The notes beneath the pieces were generated by a model. That model made no database searches. It saw only the letters and a list, made by a program, of their open reading frames with translations, and had not been told where the DNA came from. 38,952 nt of DNA from CAYJAY01 sp964368445. Lineage in GTDB: Bacteria > Bacillota > Clostridia > Oscillospirales > Ruminococcaceae. This document shows positions 14,760 to 22,832 of this stretch, piece after piece. Within the stretch, counting starts at the first letter, position 1, and the number at the start of each line of letters is the position of its first letter. The position numbers and the translations under genes were made by a program. The stretch spans positions 1 to 38,952 of the forward strand of contig CAYJAY010000023.1 of assembly GCA_964368445.1 (NCBI GenBank), read 5' to 3'.

Positions 14760-16058
14760 ATGAAAAATTTTAAATTTTTGACTATAGCCATCGTCGTGGC
14801 TTTAGCGTTTGCCGTCGCCGGTTGTTCCGGTGTTCCAAGCGTAGACGAGATTATAACCGCCGAGAACATTGGCGAATATATCGAACTTGGCGAATACAAA
14901 GGGCTTGAATACAGCATTCCTGTCCCCGAGGTTACCCAACAAGAGATAGACGACACTGTGGCAAGCATCCTTTCTTCAAGCACAGCGCTTGAAGAGGTAG
15001 AAGGAAGACCGGCCGAAACCGGCGACACCCTCGTAATTGACTATGTCGGAACGCTTGACGGCGTTGCGTTTGACGGCGGAACGGCACAAGGATCCGAACT
15101 TACCCTAGGTTCAGGGCTTTTCATAGAAGGCTTTGAAGATGGCTTGATTGGCGCCGAAAAAGGTGAGCAAAGAAGCCTTGACCTTACGTTTCCCGACCCA
15201 TATCCAAACAACGAAGATCTTGCGGGACAAGCAGTTGTGTTTGACGTAACTGTTCAATCGATAAACCAAAGCGTAACCCCCGAATTGACCGATGAATTTG
15301 TTTTTGAAAACTTCCAATATGAAACTATTGAAGAGTTCCTTGAATATATCGAGTTCTCGATTTTATATCAAAAACAATCGGAAAGCGCCGGAGTTGTTGT
15401 TGACCAAATTCTTCAAGAAGCAACCGAAAACGCAACGTTCCTTAAACTTCCCGAAAACGCTATATACAACTATAACCAAAGTATCATAGCGGAATACGAA
15501 GCATACGCCACACAAGCAAACCTTCAACTTTCCGACGTTATCACCTCGTTAACCGGAATGTCGGAAGAGGAATTCCTCGAAGCTCTTGAAGCGGACACAG
15601 AGGAGATATTTAAACAACGCCTTGTACTTGAAGCGATTGGTTTTGCGGAAAACATCACGATAACCGACGAAGAATATGAAAGCGGAATCGAGCTTATAGC
15701 AAGCCAACTTAACTATCCGTCGGTTGAGGATCTTTTGGGAGTCGTGACAGAGGACGAGCTTAGAAAATCCCTTATAAACGACAAAGCATTGACCCTTATG
15801 ATGGAAAACGCTGTTGACTTGAGCACAGATGACCTAGACGATCTTTTTGATGACGTGGACGATGACAACGACACGGTCGACGACACAGACGACGTTGATA
15901 ACGACGTGGACGATGTTGATAACGACGTGGACGATGTTGATAACGACGTGGACGATGTTGAAATTGACGACGACGTCGACGACGTCGATGACGCTGATGA
16001 CGTGGACGACATAGACGATGATACCGACGATGTTGATACAGACGACAGCGACGACTAA
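14760..16058 (+). CDS. lipoprotein trigger-factor-like peptidyl-prolyl isomerase with Asp-rich tail
   Basis: A 432-residue predicted lipoprotein. The signal sequence ends in VAGC (Cys22). There is no N-terminal ribosome-binding domain of cytosolic trigger factor. An FKBP-type domain follows at about 80-170 (GDTLVIDYVGTLDGVAFDGG, then LTLGSGLFIEGFEDGLIGA). A trigger-factor C-terminal-like helical region spans about 175-360 (TPELTDEFVFENFQYETIEE, then LPENAIYNYNQ). The last 70 residues are almost only Asp, Val and Asn, with three exact 7-residue repeats (DVDNDVD). It should fold or chaperone exported proteins at the outer face of the membrane, a role like PrsA. The start at 14760 follows GAGGAAAAG. 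The acidic tail may bind cations or the wall. PPIase activity is inferred from the domain. Confidence 0.85.
   Translation: MKNFKFLTIAIVVALAFAVAGCSGVPSVDEIITAENIGEYIELGEYKGLEYSIPVPEVTQQEIDDTVASILSSSTALEEVEGRPAETGDTLVIDYVGTLDGVAFDGGTAQGSELTLGSGLFIEGFEDGLIGAEKGEQRSLDLTFPDPYPNNEDLAGQAVVFDVTVQSINQSVTPELTDEFVFENFQYETIEEFLEYIEFSILYQKQSESAGVVVDQILQEATENATFLKLPENAIYNYNQSIIAEYEAYATQANLQLSDVITSLTGMSEEEFLEALEADTEEIFKQRLVLEAIGFAENITITDEEYESGIELIASQLNYPSVEDLLGVVTEDELRKSLINDKALTLMMENAVDLSTDDLDDLFDDVDDDNDTVDDTDDVDNDVDDVDNDVDDVDNDVDDVEIDDDVDDVDDADDVDDIDDDTDDVDTDDSDD
15895..15960 (+). repeat. 21-bp coding tandem repeat in the lipoprotein tail
   Basis: Three near-identical units of GTTGATAACGACGTGGACGA plus one base encode repeated DVDNDVD. 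Unit length is a multiple of three, so copy-number change would keep the frame and only alter tail length. Confidence 0.8.
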
Positions 16059-16102
16059 TCTTTAGTTAAACCACAAAAATTAAACAAGAGAATATTATAT
16101 TG

Positions 16103-16153
16103 AGCCGACCTTCTAAAGTTAGATCTAACAATCTAACAAAATCAAGGTCGGCT
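16103..16153. terminator. bidirectional terminator between lipoprotein and dpaB genes
   Basis: AGCCGACCTT (16103-16112) pairs exactly with AAGGTCGGCT (16144-16153). A smaller palindrome (GTTAGATCTAAC) lies in the loop. The two genes converge here. Confidence 0.75.
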
Positions 16154-16161
16154 TTCATATA

Positions 16162-16737
16162 CTAAAAAACAATAATCGGTTGAATTTGGCGGCCGCTTAA
16201 AGCGAGCTGTAACGTTTGCGGTATCTTTGAAAATTCCGCAACAAGCGACCGTGGCTTTGTGTTTGGGTCATCCTGCTTAAACGGCACAAAAAACACATTT
16301 CTATAGTTCATAAGCTGACCTATATTTTTTCCACTGTTTGAAAGTCCGTCGTTAGTCGAAACCGCAATTATCAACGGAAGCGAATTGCGAAGCAAAGATT
16401 TTGCCGCCATAACGACCGGTGTGTCGGTTATTCCAAGCGCGAGTTTAGCAAGCGTGTTGCCTGTACATGGCGCTATGATAATTGCGTCGACAAGTTTTTT
16501 CGGGCCTATCGGCTCGGCTTGTTGCAAAGTTGTTATAACGTTGTTTCCCGTTATCGCTTCAAGCGTTTCTATCCAATGTTTTGAGGAACCAAACCTTGTG
16601 TCTAAACTACTTGCATTAAACGACATAATCGGAACAACCTCGAAGCCGTTTTGCATAAGTAGCATTATAGAGTTTTTTGCCGCTTCAAATGTGCAAAACG
16701 AGCCGGTTAACGCAAACCCAATCTTGGTTTTATCCAT
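16162..16737 (-). CDS. dpaB: dipicolinate synthase subunit B
   Basis: A 191-residue flavoprotein-like subunit (SpoVFB), made in the mother cell late in sporulation. With DpaA it makes dipicolinic acid, the spore core solute that binds calcium. Recognisable blocks are KIGFALTGSFCTFEA, VPIMSFNASSLDTRFG, DAIIIAPCTGNTLAKLA, GITDTPVVMAAKSLLRN and LVIA-type STNDGLSNSGKNIG. The ATG at 16737 follows AAAGGGGG and overlaps the end of dpaA by 8 nt, implying translational coupling. A longer in-frame extension lies inside dpaA and is not likely used. Confidence 0.95.
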   Translation of the reverse strand: MDKTKIGFALTGSFCTFEAAKNSIMLLMQNGFEVVPIMSFNASSLDTRFGSSKHWIETLEAITGNNVITTLQQAEPIGPKKLVDAIIIAPCTGNTLAKLALGITDTPVVMAAKSLLRNSLPLIIAVSTNDGLSNSGKNIGQLMNYRNVFFVPFKQDDPNTKPRSLVAEFSKIPQTLQLALSGRQIQPIIVF

Positions 16738-17551
16738 CGTAAATCCCCCTTTCTTTAAGAATTTCAAACAGCGTTTGTTTGATGTATTCCGCGGCGGTTT
16801 CGGGCGCAGCTTTAGAAGGCAACGCAAGGTGCAACTCGGCTTTTATACCACGATTTTTTGCATAGCCGAAGTCAACGCCACCGGGATTTGAGCTTATGTC
16901 GATTATCTCACAGTCGGTATTAAGCCTGTCGAGCACCACCTTGTCGATTATGACAGATGGAATCGAGTTAAAAACAAAATCAAAATGTTGCTGTTTTGTG
17001 TGAAGCTTTTGAAGTTCAATAGTTTTTAAATGATCACAAAATGCGTTTGAAAGGTCTTTTTTGGAACGAGCCGCCACCGTGACATCTGCCCCAACCGCAT
17101 ACAAAAGCTTTGCCAAACGACTCGCAACTTTTCCATATCCCGTAACAAGACAACGGCTGTTAAACATTGTTTTTGGGCTTTTTGTCATTGCTATCATAAG
17201 CGCGCCTTCGGCGGTCGGAACCGCGTTGAGTGTTGCGAGGCTTTCCGATTTAAAATATTCAAAAGTTTCAATTTGATTTTTTTCGGCTACCATTTTCGCT
17301 TGTTCCGACATAAGTCCCGCAAAAAAAATTACATTTTTTTTAAGAGAACCTATTAAAAATTCAACGTCAAGAGGTTGATTTTTCAAGTTAGGTGCAACGA
17401 CTATGTCGGCGCTTAAAAGAATATTTTTTGAATCTGCCAAATTTTCATTAATGTTTTTCGCTTGAATATAATCGGCTTTATATAGGTCTTTTTCAAGCTT
17501 GTTTGTAAGATATCGCCCTCGCACATCGTCTCCGATTATCGCAAATCTCAT
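16730..17551 (-). CDS. dpaA: dipicolinate synthase subunit A
   Basis: About 273 residues (SpoVFA). It has a Rossmann-type start (RFAIIGDDVRGRYLTNKL) and an internal NAD(P)-binding glycine motif LVTGYGKVASRLAKLL. The diagnostic end reads VFNSIPSVIIDKVVL, DISSNPGGVDFGYAKNRGIK and ALPSKAAPETAAEYI. It reduces the product of dihydrodipicolinate chemistry to dipicolinate together with DpaB. The exact start is unsure: MRFAIIG at 17551 fits the family, while ATG 17566 and GTGs just before it overlap the AGGTGG ribosome site. In B. subtilis the pair is under sigma-K; I could not verify such a promoter here. Confidence 0.93.
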   Translation of the reverse strand: MRFAIIGDDVRGRYLTNKLEKDLYKADYIQAKNINENLADSKNILLSADIVVAPNLKNQPLDVEFLIGSLKKNVIFFAGLMSEQAKMVAEKNQIETFEYFKSESLATLNAVPTAEGALMIAMTKSPKTMFNSRCLVTGYGKVASRLAKLLYAVGADVTVAARSKKDLSNAFCDHLKTIELQKLHTKQQHFDFVFNSIPSVIIDKVVLDRLNTDCEIIDISSNPGGVDFGYAKNRGIKAELHLALPSKAAPETAAEYIKQTLFEILKERGIYDG

Positions 17552-17665
17552 TGTGTTCAAAACCATCACCACCTAAAAAATAAAAAAATTCCTGCTTTAT
17601 AGTATGAACTATGACAGTTGTTGTCACAAAAACACCAAAAAAGCACAAAAAAACGCGAACAATAA

Positions 17666-17694
17666 TTGTAATCGAATAAACGCCGTGATATAAT
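17666..17694 (+). promoter_or_regulatory. promoter of the diguanylate cyclase gene
   Basis: TTGTAA (17666-17671), 17-bp spacer, TATAAT (17689-17694), about 32 nt before the TTG start codon. Confidence 0.6.
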
Positions 17695-17726
17695 TATCTT
17701 TGATACTATAAAATGAGGAACATGTT

Positions 17727-19379
17727 TTGAGAAAGCTAACAAATGTAATTATAACTGCGGTAATCATAACGACGGCTGTGCTTGTAACGGTTTTGTTTGA
17801 TCTAAGCAACACCGGGTTGCCCGGTCTTAACAACGACGAGATCATAAGCTTTAACGACGGCTGGACGTACAGCATCGACGGCGGAGAGTTTTTAAGTTGT
17901 GATTCCCCGACCGACCTTACGGGTCAACTAGCAAATACTATTATTCTTAAAAATTTAGTTCCTGACATTGATAACGATTTCGAAAGCTTATATTTTATTA
18001 ATTCTCGAAATTTTTTAGAGATATCTGTAAACCAACAAGTAGTATACATATTGGACGAAACCAACCTTTCAACGATAGGTAAAGTTCCGGGGGTTATGCC
18101 GTTAATCATCGAGCTAGGGGATATACAGCAAGGCGACGAGATAACGGTTGAAATGCGCTCTGCATATGGCGAAGCCGAAATTGACAGTTTCTTTTTAACC
18201 GAAAAAAGCAATGCTTTGTTCCACATGTTAAACCGCGAATTTATAAGTTTCATACTCTCGGCGTTTATGGTAATACTCGGCGCCGGAGAGGTTGTGTTTT
18301 ATATATTTATATCCAACAAAAAACAAGCGACCCACATGCTCCATCTCGGTTTTTTCACCGCAGTAACAGGCTTTTACACGTTTACAACGCTTCCGATGAT
18401 AGGATTGTTCTTGGAAGAGCCGTATATCTATTCGGTGGCATCATATCTACTTTTGTATCTAATGCCGATACCTATCTTGTTTTTCGTGTGCACAGCATAC
18501 AAATTAAAACACGACTGGCATCTATATGTTTTAATGTATATACATATGGCGTTGTGGCTGATTGCGATTGTTTTGCAATCGTACAACATTGTAGATGTTC
18601 GAATGTCTCTTTCATATTTCCACATGCTTATCGGGTTTTCGCTGTTTGTATTGGCAGTAACCGCTGTTTTTGAGATATTTATTCAAAAGAACGCCAAGAT
18701 TAGGGAGTTTGGCATAAGCGCGCTTGTGCTTTGTGTCTTTTCCGCTATCGACATGTTTACATACTACACCAACAACGAGGCATATCGTTCGACGTTTTTA
18801 CGTATAGGGGTCATTGGCTTTTCCGGAATCTTGCTAGCGGAATTTTTGCGCGAACTTTCCGAAACCGTTAAGGAAAAGGAAAGAACAAAGCTATATGAAA
18901 AATTGGCGTTTGAGGACATACTAACCTCTAGCAAAAACCGAACATGTTTTGAGCGAGATTTTGAACAGATAAAAAGCCAACCGGAAATTTTAAACAAACT
19001 GTCTCTTGGAATGTTTGACATAAATGGTCTGAAACAGATTAACGACAACCTTGGGCATAAGCAGGGAGATGTTCTTATCCAAAGCGCCGCGACAAGTTTA
19101 AAAACGGCGTTTTTGGGGGTCGCCAACGTCTACCGAATGGGCGGGGACGAATTCAGTTTAATTTCGACCGATATAGAACAAAAAGACATTCCCGATTTGA
19201 TGAAAAATCTTGAAAAAACGATTAAAGAAATAAACGAAACGTTAGAGTTTAAGCTTTCAATAGCAGGCAGAATATGCGTTTATGACGACCAAAAAGATAA
19301 AACCCCGGATGATTTATTAAAACGTGTCGACAAAGAGATGTATGACCGAAAGGCGAAGATGAAACGTTTAGATAAATAA
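17727..19379 (+). CDS. membrane diguanylate cyclase (7TM sensor plus GGDEF)
   Basis: A 550-residue protein. It has an N-terminal helix (7-28), an extracytoplasmic domain of about 130 residues, seven hydrophobic helices between about 165 and 385 (7TMR-DISM-like layout), and a C-terminal GGDEF domain. The active site reads YRMGGDEFSLI, with supporting motifs LGMFDINGLKQINDNLGHKQ and AFEDILTSSKNRTCFERD. The catalytic residues are intact, so it should make cyclic di-GMP. No RxxD inhibitory site is evident five residues upstream of GGDEF. Translation starts at TTG, 7 nt after GAGGA; the nearby ATG at 17722 hits a stop at once. The gene stands alone. The external ligand is unknown. Confidence 0.9.
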   Translation: MRKLTNVIITAVIITTAVLVTVLFDLSNTGLPGLNNDEIISFNDGWTYSIDGGEFLSCDSPTDLTGQLANTIILKNLVPDIDNDFESLYFINSRNFLEISVNQQVVYILDETNLSTIGKVPGVMPLIIELGDIQQGDEITVEMRSAYGEAEIDSFFLTEKSNALFHMLNREFISFILSAFMVILGAGEVVFYIFISNKKQATHMLHLGFFTAVTGFYTFTTLPMIGLFLEEPYIYSVASYLLLYLMPIPILFFVCTAYKLKHDWHLYVLMYIHMALWLIAIVLQSYNIVDVRMSLSYFHMLIGFSLFVLAVTAVFEIFIQKNAKIREFGISALVLCVFSAIDMFTYYTNNEAYRSTFLRIGVIGFSGILLAEFLRELSETVKEKERTKLYEKLAFEDILTSSKNRTCFERDFEQIKSQPEILNKLSLGMFDINGLKQINDNLGHKQGDVLIQSAATSLKTAFLGVANVYRMGGDEFSLISTDIEQKDIPDLMKNLEKTIKEINETLEFKLSIAGRICVYDDQKDKTPDDLLKRVDKEMYDRKAKMKRLDK

Positions 19380-19408
19380 CCGCGTAGAATAAATTAAAAT
19401 GATAAAGC

Positions 19409-19443
19409 TAAGAGGCTGTGACGAATTTCGTCACAGCCTCTTA
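19409..19443. terminator. long hairpin between the cyclase and FetB genes
   Basis: The 17-nt arms TAAGAGGCTGTGACGAA (19409-19425) and its exact complement (19427-19443) form a near-continuous palindrome between convergent genes. U-tracts are weak on both sides, so Rho-independent termination is likely but not certain. Confidence 0.65.
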
Positions 19444-19469
19444 GACTGTCGATATATACACTGTAATAC

Positions 19470-20246
19470 TTACACTTTAATCGTTTTCAACTTTTTATCA
19501 ATAAGTGTCTTTTGTCCGAAATAAAGCGAGATAAAACTTGAAAGGGTGACTATTGTGCAGATGGCGATTATTATCGCTATTTGGTATAAAATCGCTGTTA
19601 GCGGAAGAGTTCCCGAAAGAATCTGCCCCGTCATCATTCCGGGCAGAGAAACTATACCCATGCCAACCATCGAGTTAAGCGTTGGCACCATCGCGGTTTC
19701 AAGAGCTTGCCTTACAAACGGCGACAGAACCGCTTCGGGTTTCGCTCCGGCATATATAGCCGCGTTAATCTTGTTAGAGTTGCCTTTAATGCTGTTTGAA
19801 AACGTTGTTATTCCAAGCGACAACGCCGTCATTGTGTTTCCGAGAAGCATTCCCGAAATTGGTATTGCGTATTGTGGGTTGAAGATGCTTTGGCCAATGA
19901 CCAATATGACGAAAAAAAGCAAAACTGAAACACCCGAAAAAACTACTGAAAACGCAACTATCGCCTTAAATTTGACGTTTAGCTGTTTGTTTTTAGATAT
20001 AACTCTGTGTATAGAAAACCCAATCATCGCCGATATGTAGATAACAATAAACAGGGGATTTGGATTTTCAAATATATACATCAAGATAAATCCTGCCAAA
20101 ACAAGCTGAACCGTCATGCGTCCGCTTGAGACCACCAGCCGTTTAATCTCGTTTATGCCACATTTTTTCATCACAAGTCCAACGACCACAAGTAAAAGAT
20201 ATATGAGCAAAAACTGTGTTATTTGAAGTTGTTCGACTCCGTTCAT
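19470..20246 (-). CDS. fetB: FetB-family ABC permease (UPF0014, putative metal exporter)
   Basis: A 258-residue membrane protein with seven likely helices. It contains family blocks RMTVQLVLAGFILMYIF, ISGMLLGNTMTALSLGI, EAVLSPFVRQALETAMVPTL and SLPGMMTGQILSGTLPLTA. The E. coli FetAB system is linked to iron export; the substrate here is inferred from that family only. The start overlaps the fetA-like stop by 4 nt. The divergent PadR gene beyond fetA may control it. Confidence 0.85.
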   Translation of the reverse strand: MNGVEQLQITQFLLIYLLLVVVGLVMKKCGINEIKRLVVSSGRMTVQLVLAGFILMYIFENPNPLFIVIYISAMIGFSIHRVISKNKQLNVKFKAIVAFSVVFSGVSVLLFFVILVIGQSIFNPQYAIPISGMLLGNTMTALSLGITTFSNSIKGNSNKINAAIYAGAKPEAVLSPFVRQALETAMVPTLNSMVGMGIVSLPGMMTGQILSGTLPLTAILYQIAIIIAICTIVTLSSFISLYFGQKTLIDKKLKTIKV

Positions 20247-20875
20247 TTTTGTTGCTCCTTTTCAAGATGTATAATAAAATCTGCATAAAGCTCGGTCAAA
20301 GCTTCCGAATGACAAACCACAACCGACGTTATGTCGTTTTGTTTGCAAAACTGTTTTATGTTTGAAAACACTTTTTTTGACGTTTCAAAATCAAGCGCCG
20401 CCGTAGGCTCGTCTAAAATCAAAATTTTTGGCATAAACGAAACAAAGATTGCGACAAAAACCCTTTGCCGTTCCCCCACCGAAAGGTTTTGAACACACGT
20501 TTCAAGCGCTATATCGATTTCGCAAAGTTTTAAAAATTCCTTTATCTTGTCCTCTGAAATATGCTGCTGTTCTCTTAAGTTATAATACATTATAAAGTTA
20601 TCTGCTATCGTTCCGTCATAAAGATACGGCTCTTGCGGAACAAGCGTCACCGACCTTCTGTGGCCTATAACGTCGATGTCGTTAAGGTCAACCCCGTCAA
20701 AATAAATTGCTCCTCTTGTCGGCGCTTCGGTCGCGTTAAGCATCTTTAAATAGGAACTTTTTCCGCAACCACTTTTTCCCGTTATAAACGTCATTTGGTT
20801 TTTTTGTATCTCTATTTTCGGATATCTTATAAAATCCTTAAAACAAACCTCGTGGTTTGATTTTATTATAAACAT
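20243..20875 (-). CDS. fetA: FetA-family ABC ATPase
   Basis: A 210-residue ATPase partner of the FetB-like permease. Walker A is TGKSGCGKSS, the Q-loop is VPQEPYLYDG, the signature is LSVGERQRV (Val replaces the second Gly in LSGGQ), Walker B is ILILDEPTAALD and the H-loop is VCHSEA. I start at the ATG at 20875, preceded by AAGGAG at 7 nt. An in-frame upstream extension encodes only KIYKIYK repeats, the translation of a 9-bp DNA repeat, and is not protein. That repeat sits immediately before the ribosome site and may affect expression. Confidence 0.88.
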   Translation of the reverse strand: MFIIKSNHEVCFKDFIRYPKIEIQKNQMTFITGKSGCGKSSYLKMLNATEAPTRGAIYFDGVDLNDIDVIGHRRSVTLVPQEPYLYDGTIADNFIMYYNLREQQHISEDKIKEFLKLCEIDIALETCVQNLSVGERQRVFVAIFVSFMPKILILDEPTAALDFETSKKVFSNIKQFCKQNDITSVVVCHSEALTELYADFIIHLEKEQQK

Positions 20876-20883
20876 ATTTTTCT

Positions 20884-20950
20884 CCTTATATATTTTATAT
20901 ATTTTATATATTTTATATATTTTGTATATTTTGTATATTTTATATATTTT
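20884..20950. repeat. 9-bp tandem repeat in the fetA leader
   Basis: About seven copies of TATATATTT (two with TGTATATTT) fill the space directly upstream of the fetA ribosome site. Copy-number change would alter leader length and AT-rich promoter or leader spacing. Confidence 0.85.
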
Positions 20951-21052
20951 TAATTTATTTTTTTGTATTAAACATGCGCAAACAAAGCCGGAAATAGCTG
21001 TGTTGTTTAAAGTGTTTAATTGTTGCAAAAAAAATTGTTTACTTTTTTCGCC

Positions 21053-21124
21053 TTGACTTAAACTCTTCTAATGTGATAACATTAGAAAAATCATGTTGGT
21101 TTTCGATATCGTGTTTCGATATCG
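21053..21124 (+). promoter_or_regulatory. padR promoter with overlapping palindromic operators
   Basis: TTGACT (21053-21058) and TAACAT (21077-21082) have an 18-bp spacer. The -10 lies in the perfect inverted repeat TCTAATGTGATAACATTAGA (21067-21086), whose ATGT/ACAT arms resemble PadR operators. Two copies of the palindrome CGATATCG follow at 21104-21111 and 21117-21124. Autoregulation, and possibly control of the divergent fetAB genes, is inferred. Confidence 0.55.
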
Positions 21125-21156
21125 GCTTATGATATTATATCACAGGGAGAAGTATT

Positions 21157-21459
21157 ATGCAACATCCTATTTTGAGGAAGCTGTTTTTGGGATTTATCCA
21201 GATACATATTTTGCACCATGCGTCTTTAAAACCTATCTATGGCAGTTGGATGATGGAGGAACTTAAGAACCATGGCTATGACGTGAGCGCCGGAACTATC
21301 TACCCGATTTTCCATAAGCTCGAAAGCGGGGGGTTGCTTTTGTCCGAAAGCCGAAACATCGACGGAAAGCTAAGAAAATACTACTCAACAACGCCAAAAG
21401 GGGACGAGGTTTTAGCGGCCGCAAAGCAAAAAACGGCCGAGCTTACGGGGGAGCTATAG
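21157..21459 (+). CDS. PadR-family transcriptional regulator
   Basis: A 100-residue winged-helix repressor, the short PadR form without a long C-terminal helix domain. Motifs are FLGFIQIHILHHASLKPIYG, YGSWMMEELKNHGYDVSAGT and IYPIFHKLESGGLLLS, then LRKYYSTTPKGDEVL. A ribosome site (AGGGAGAAG) lies 6 nt before the ATG. It is divergent from fetAB and only 37 nt ahead of the aldolase-like gene, so either may be its target. Known PadR proteins respond to phenolic acids or other small toxic compounds; the ligand here is unknown. Confidence 0.9.
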   Translation: MQHPILRKLFLGFIQIHILHHASLKPIYGSWMMEELKNHGYDVSAGTIYPIFHKLESGGLLLSESRNIDGKLRKYYSTTPKGDEVLAAAKQKTAELTGEL

Positions 21460-21496
21460 CAAACGTTAATCGTTAAAGAGGGGGGCTTTTTAAATT

Positions 21497-22606
21497 ATGA
21501 TGACCGAACGAAAGGCGAAGAATCAAATTATCGAAGCCGCAAAACATCTTGTTGAAAACGGCTTGATTTCACGTTATAGCGGAAACATAAGCTGTCGAAT
21601 CGACAACGAACGGTTTGTTGTGACGACAGACGAGGCAAACTTTGCAAAGCTTTCATATAAAGATATCGTTGTGGTTAACATGGACACGATGATTTATGAA
21701 GGCAAGATTAAACCAACCGACGAAACGTATATCCACGCGTATGCATACGACCTTAATTTGAACAATAGCTTTGTCATCCATTCCCATCAAAGGTACGCAA
21801 GCTGTATATCTGTGTGTGGGATAAAATCGTTTTACCCAACCGATAAGCAAAAAGAACTTCTAGGCGGAAACATAAAGATAGTTAAAGAGCCGGTTTTTGG
21901 AAAACCAAACCTTTCGAGAACTGCGCGTTCGGCGCTTTCCAAAGGGTTGAACGTAATCTTGATTGAACGCCACGGCGCGATAATAACGGGCCACGACATG
22001 TCTGCCGCGCTAAACAGGGCGATAGCGCTTGAACACGCGAGCAAAAAATCCCTCAACGGTCTCACGTTTTGCGACAAACCTATCGAAGCGTTGTCTCAAA
22101 GGCTTGACAAGAAATTTTTCGCATACACGATTGTCGAGGGCACACAAGAACCAAAACGATTGAGGATTAACAACCGAAAACTTAATGCCGTCGAACTAAT
22201 CCACGCAAAGCTTTTAAAAGCGTTTCAAAACGAGAATGTCGTGGTTTGTCGCAACAGCGTCGCAACCGATATGGCGGCAAGACAAACAGAAGTTGTGTCG
22301 GCGCTTTTTGACGATTTTGAAAAAACAATAGGCGTGGATATAAAGATAGCTCCATACTATGACGTTGGAAAAATCATAGACGGAGCAAAAAAACGCGGTG
22401 GTGTTATCGTGAAAGATATCGGGGTTTTTGTCATTGCAAAAAACTTTTCCGAAGGTCTAGCAAGACTTGAAATAATCGAAAAAAACCTTGTTGCTTATGT
22501 CCACAAACAAAAGATTGTTAACCTTGAAAACCTTACTATAAACGAAAAAACGCTTAAAACATATACGTTTAAAAAGAAACCATTGGTCGAAACAAAGACA
22601 AAATAG
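21497..22606 (+). CDS. two-domain class II aldolase/adducin-like protein
   Basis: 369 residues. Residues 1-185 are a class II aldolase/adducin domain: NGLISRYSGNISCRID, the zinc motif IHSHQRYAS and the later His in LIERHGAIITGHD. The usual family protein is about 215 residues. Here a second, diverged copy follows at about 225-345 (NAVELIHAKLLKAFQNENVV, then VVSALFDDFEKTIGVDIKI), which lacks any HxH pair and is probably non-catalytic. Members cleave or epimerise phosphorylated or deoxy sugars using zinc. The start is 21497 or the adjacent ATG 21500; GAGGGGGG lies upstream. It is likely co-transcribed with padR. The substrate is not assignable. Confidence 0.75.
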   Translation: MMTERKAKNQIIEAAKHLVENGLISRYSGNISCRIDNERFVVTTDEANFAKLSYKDIVVVNMDTMIYEGKIKPTDETYIHAYAYDLNLNNSFVIHSHQRYASCISVCGIKSFYPTDKQKELLGGNIKIVKEPVFGKPNLSRTARSALSKGLNVILIERHGAIITGHDMSAALNRAIALEHASKKSLNGLTFCDKPIEALSQRLDKKFFAYTIVEGTQEPKRLRINNRKLNAVELIHAKLLKAFQNENVVVCRNSVATDMAARQTEVVSALFDDFEKTIGVDIKIAPYYDVGKIIDGAKKRGGVIVKDIGVFVIAKNFSEGLARLEIIEKNLVAYVHKQKIVNLENLTINEKTLKTYTFKKKPLVETKTK

Positions 22607-22664
22607 ATTTTTTGTCAAAACATTGGCTCAAAAACTTTTTTATTTTTTACATATTTTAAAATCT

Positions 22665-22760
22665 GCCGTTTATCTACCGGCGCTTTATGATAATATCGGT
22701 TTAGGCTTAACAAATTTTTCATCATAAAGAAGCATTAGTATCTAAACGGTAACTAAGCCA
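22665..22760 (+). ncRNA. candidate structured leader RNA with pseudoknot potential
   Basis: Three nested or interlocked complementarities are visible. CCGTTTA (22666-22672) pairs with TAAACGG (22743-22749). CTTTATGAT (22683-22691) pairs with ATCATAAAG (22721-22729). GGCTTA in the loop of the second stem (22704-22709) pairs with TAAGCC (22754-22759) outside the first. This resembles a riboswitch-type fold upstream of an amino-acid transporter. I do not recognise a known class, and a good promoter lies between it and the gene, so transcription of this stretch is unproven. Confidence 0.3.
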
Positions 22761-22775
22761 CAAAAATGTGTCTTC

Positions 22776-22804
22776 TTTACAAAAGGGGTATACTGATATA
22801 TAAT
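22776..22804 (+). promoter_or_regulatory. promoter of the amino-acid ABC transporter
   Basis: TTTACA (22776-22781), 17-bp spacer and TATAAT (22799-22804), with GGAGGA and the start codon at 22833 shortly downstream. The transcript from it would have a leader of only about 20 nt. Confidence 0.7.
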
Positions 22805-22832
22805 ACAAAAAACAAATTTGGAGGAAAATTAT

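Noticed and set aside
15713..16012. Ser/Thr-repeat minus-strand frame
   Set aside because: It is the shadow of the Asp-rich tail of the lipoprotein; its composition is a by-product of the GAC/GAT repeat.
20876..21028. N-terminal KIYKIYK extension of FetA
   Set aside because: It is the translation of the 9-bp DNA repeat. AAGGAG sits just before the internal ATG at 20875, where homologues begin.
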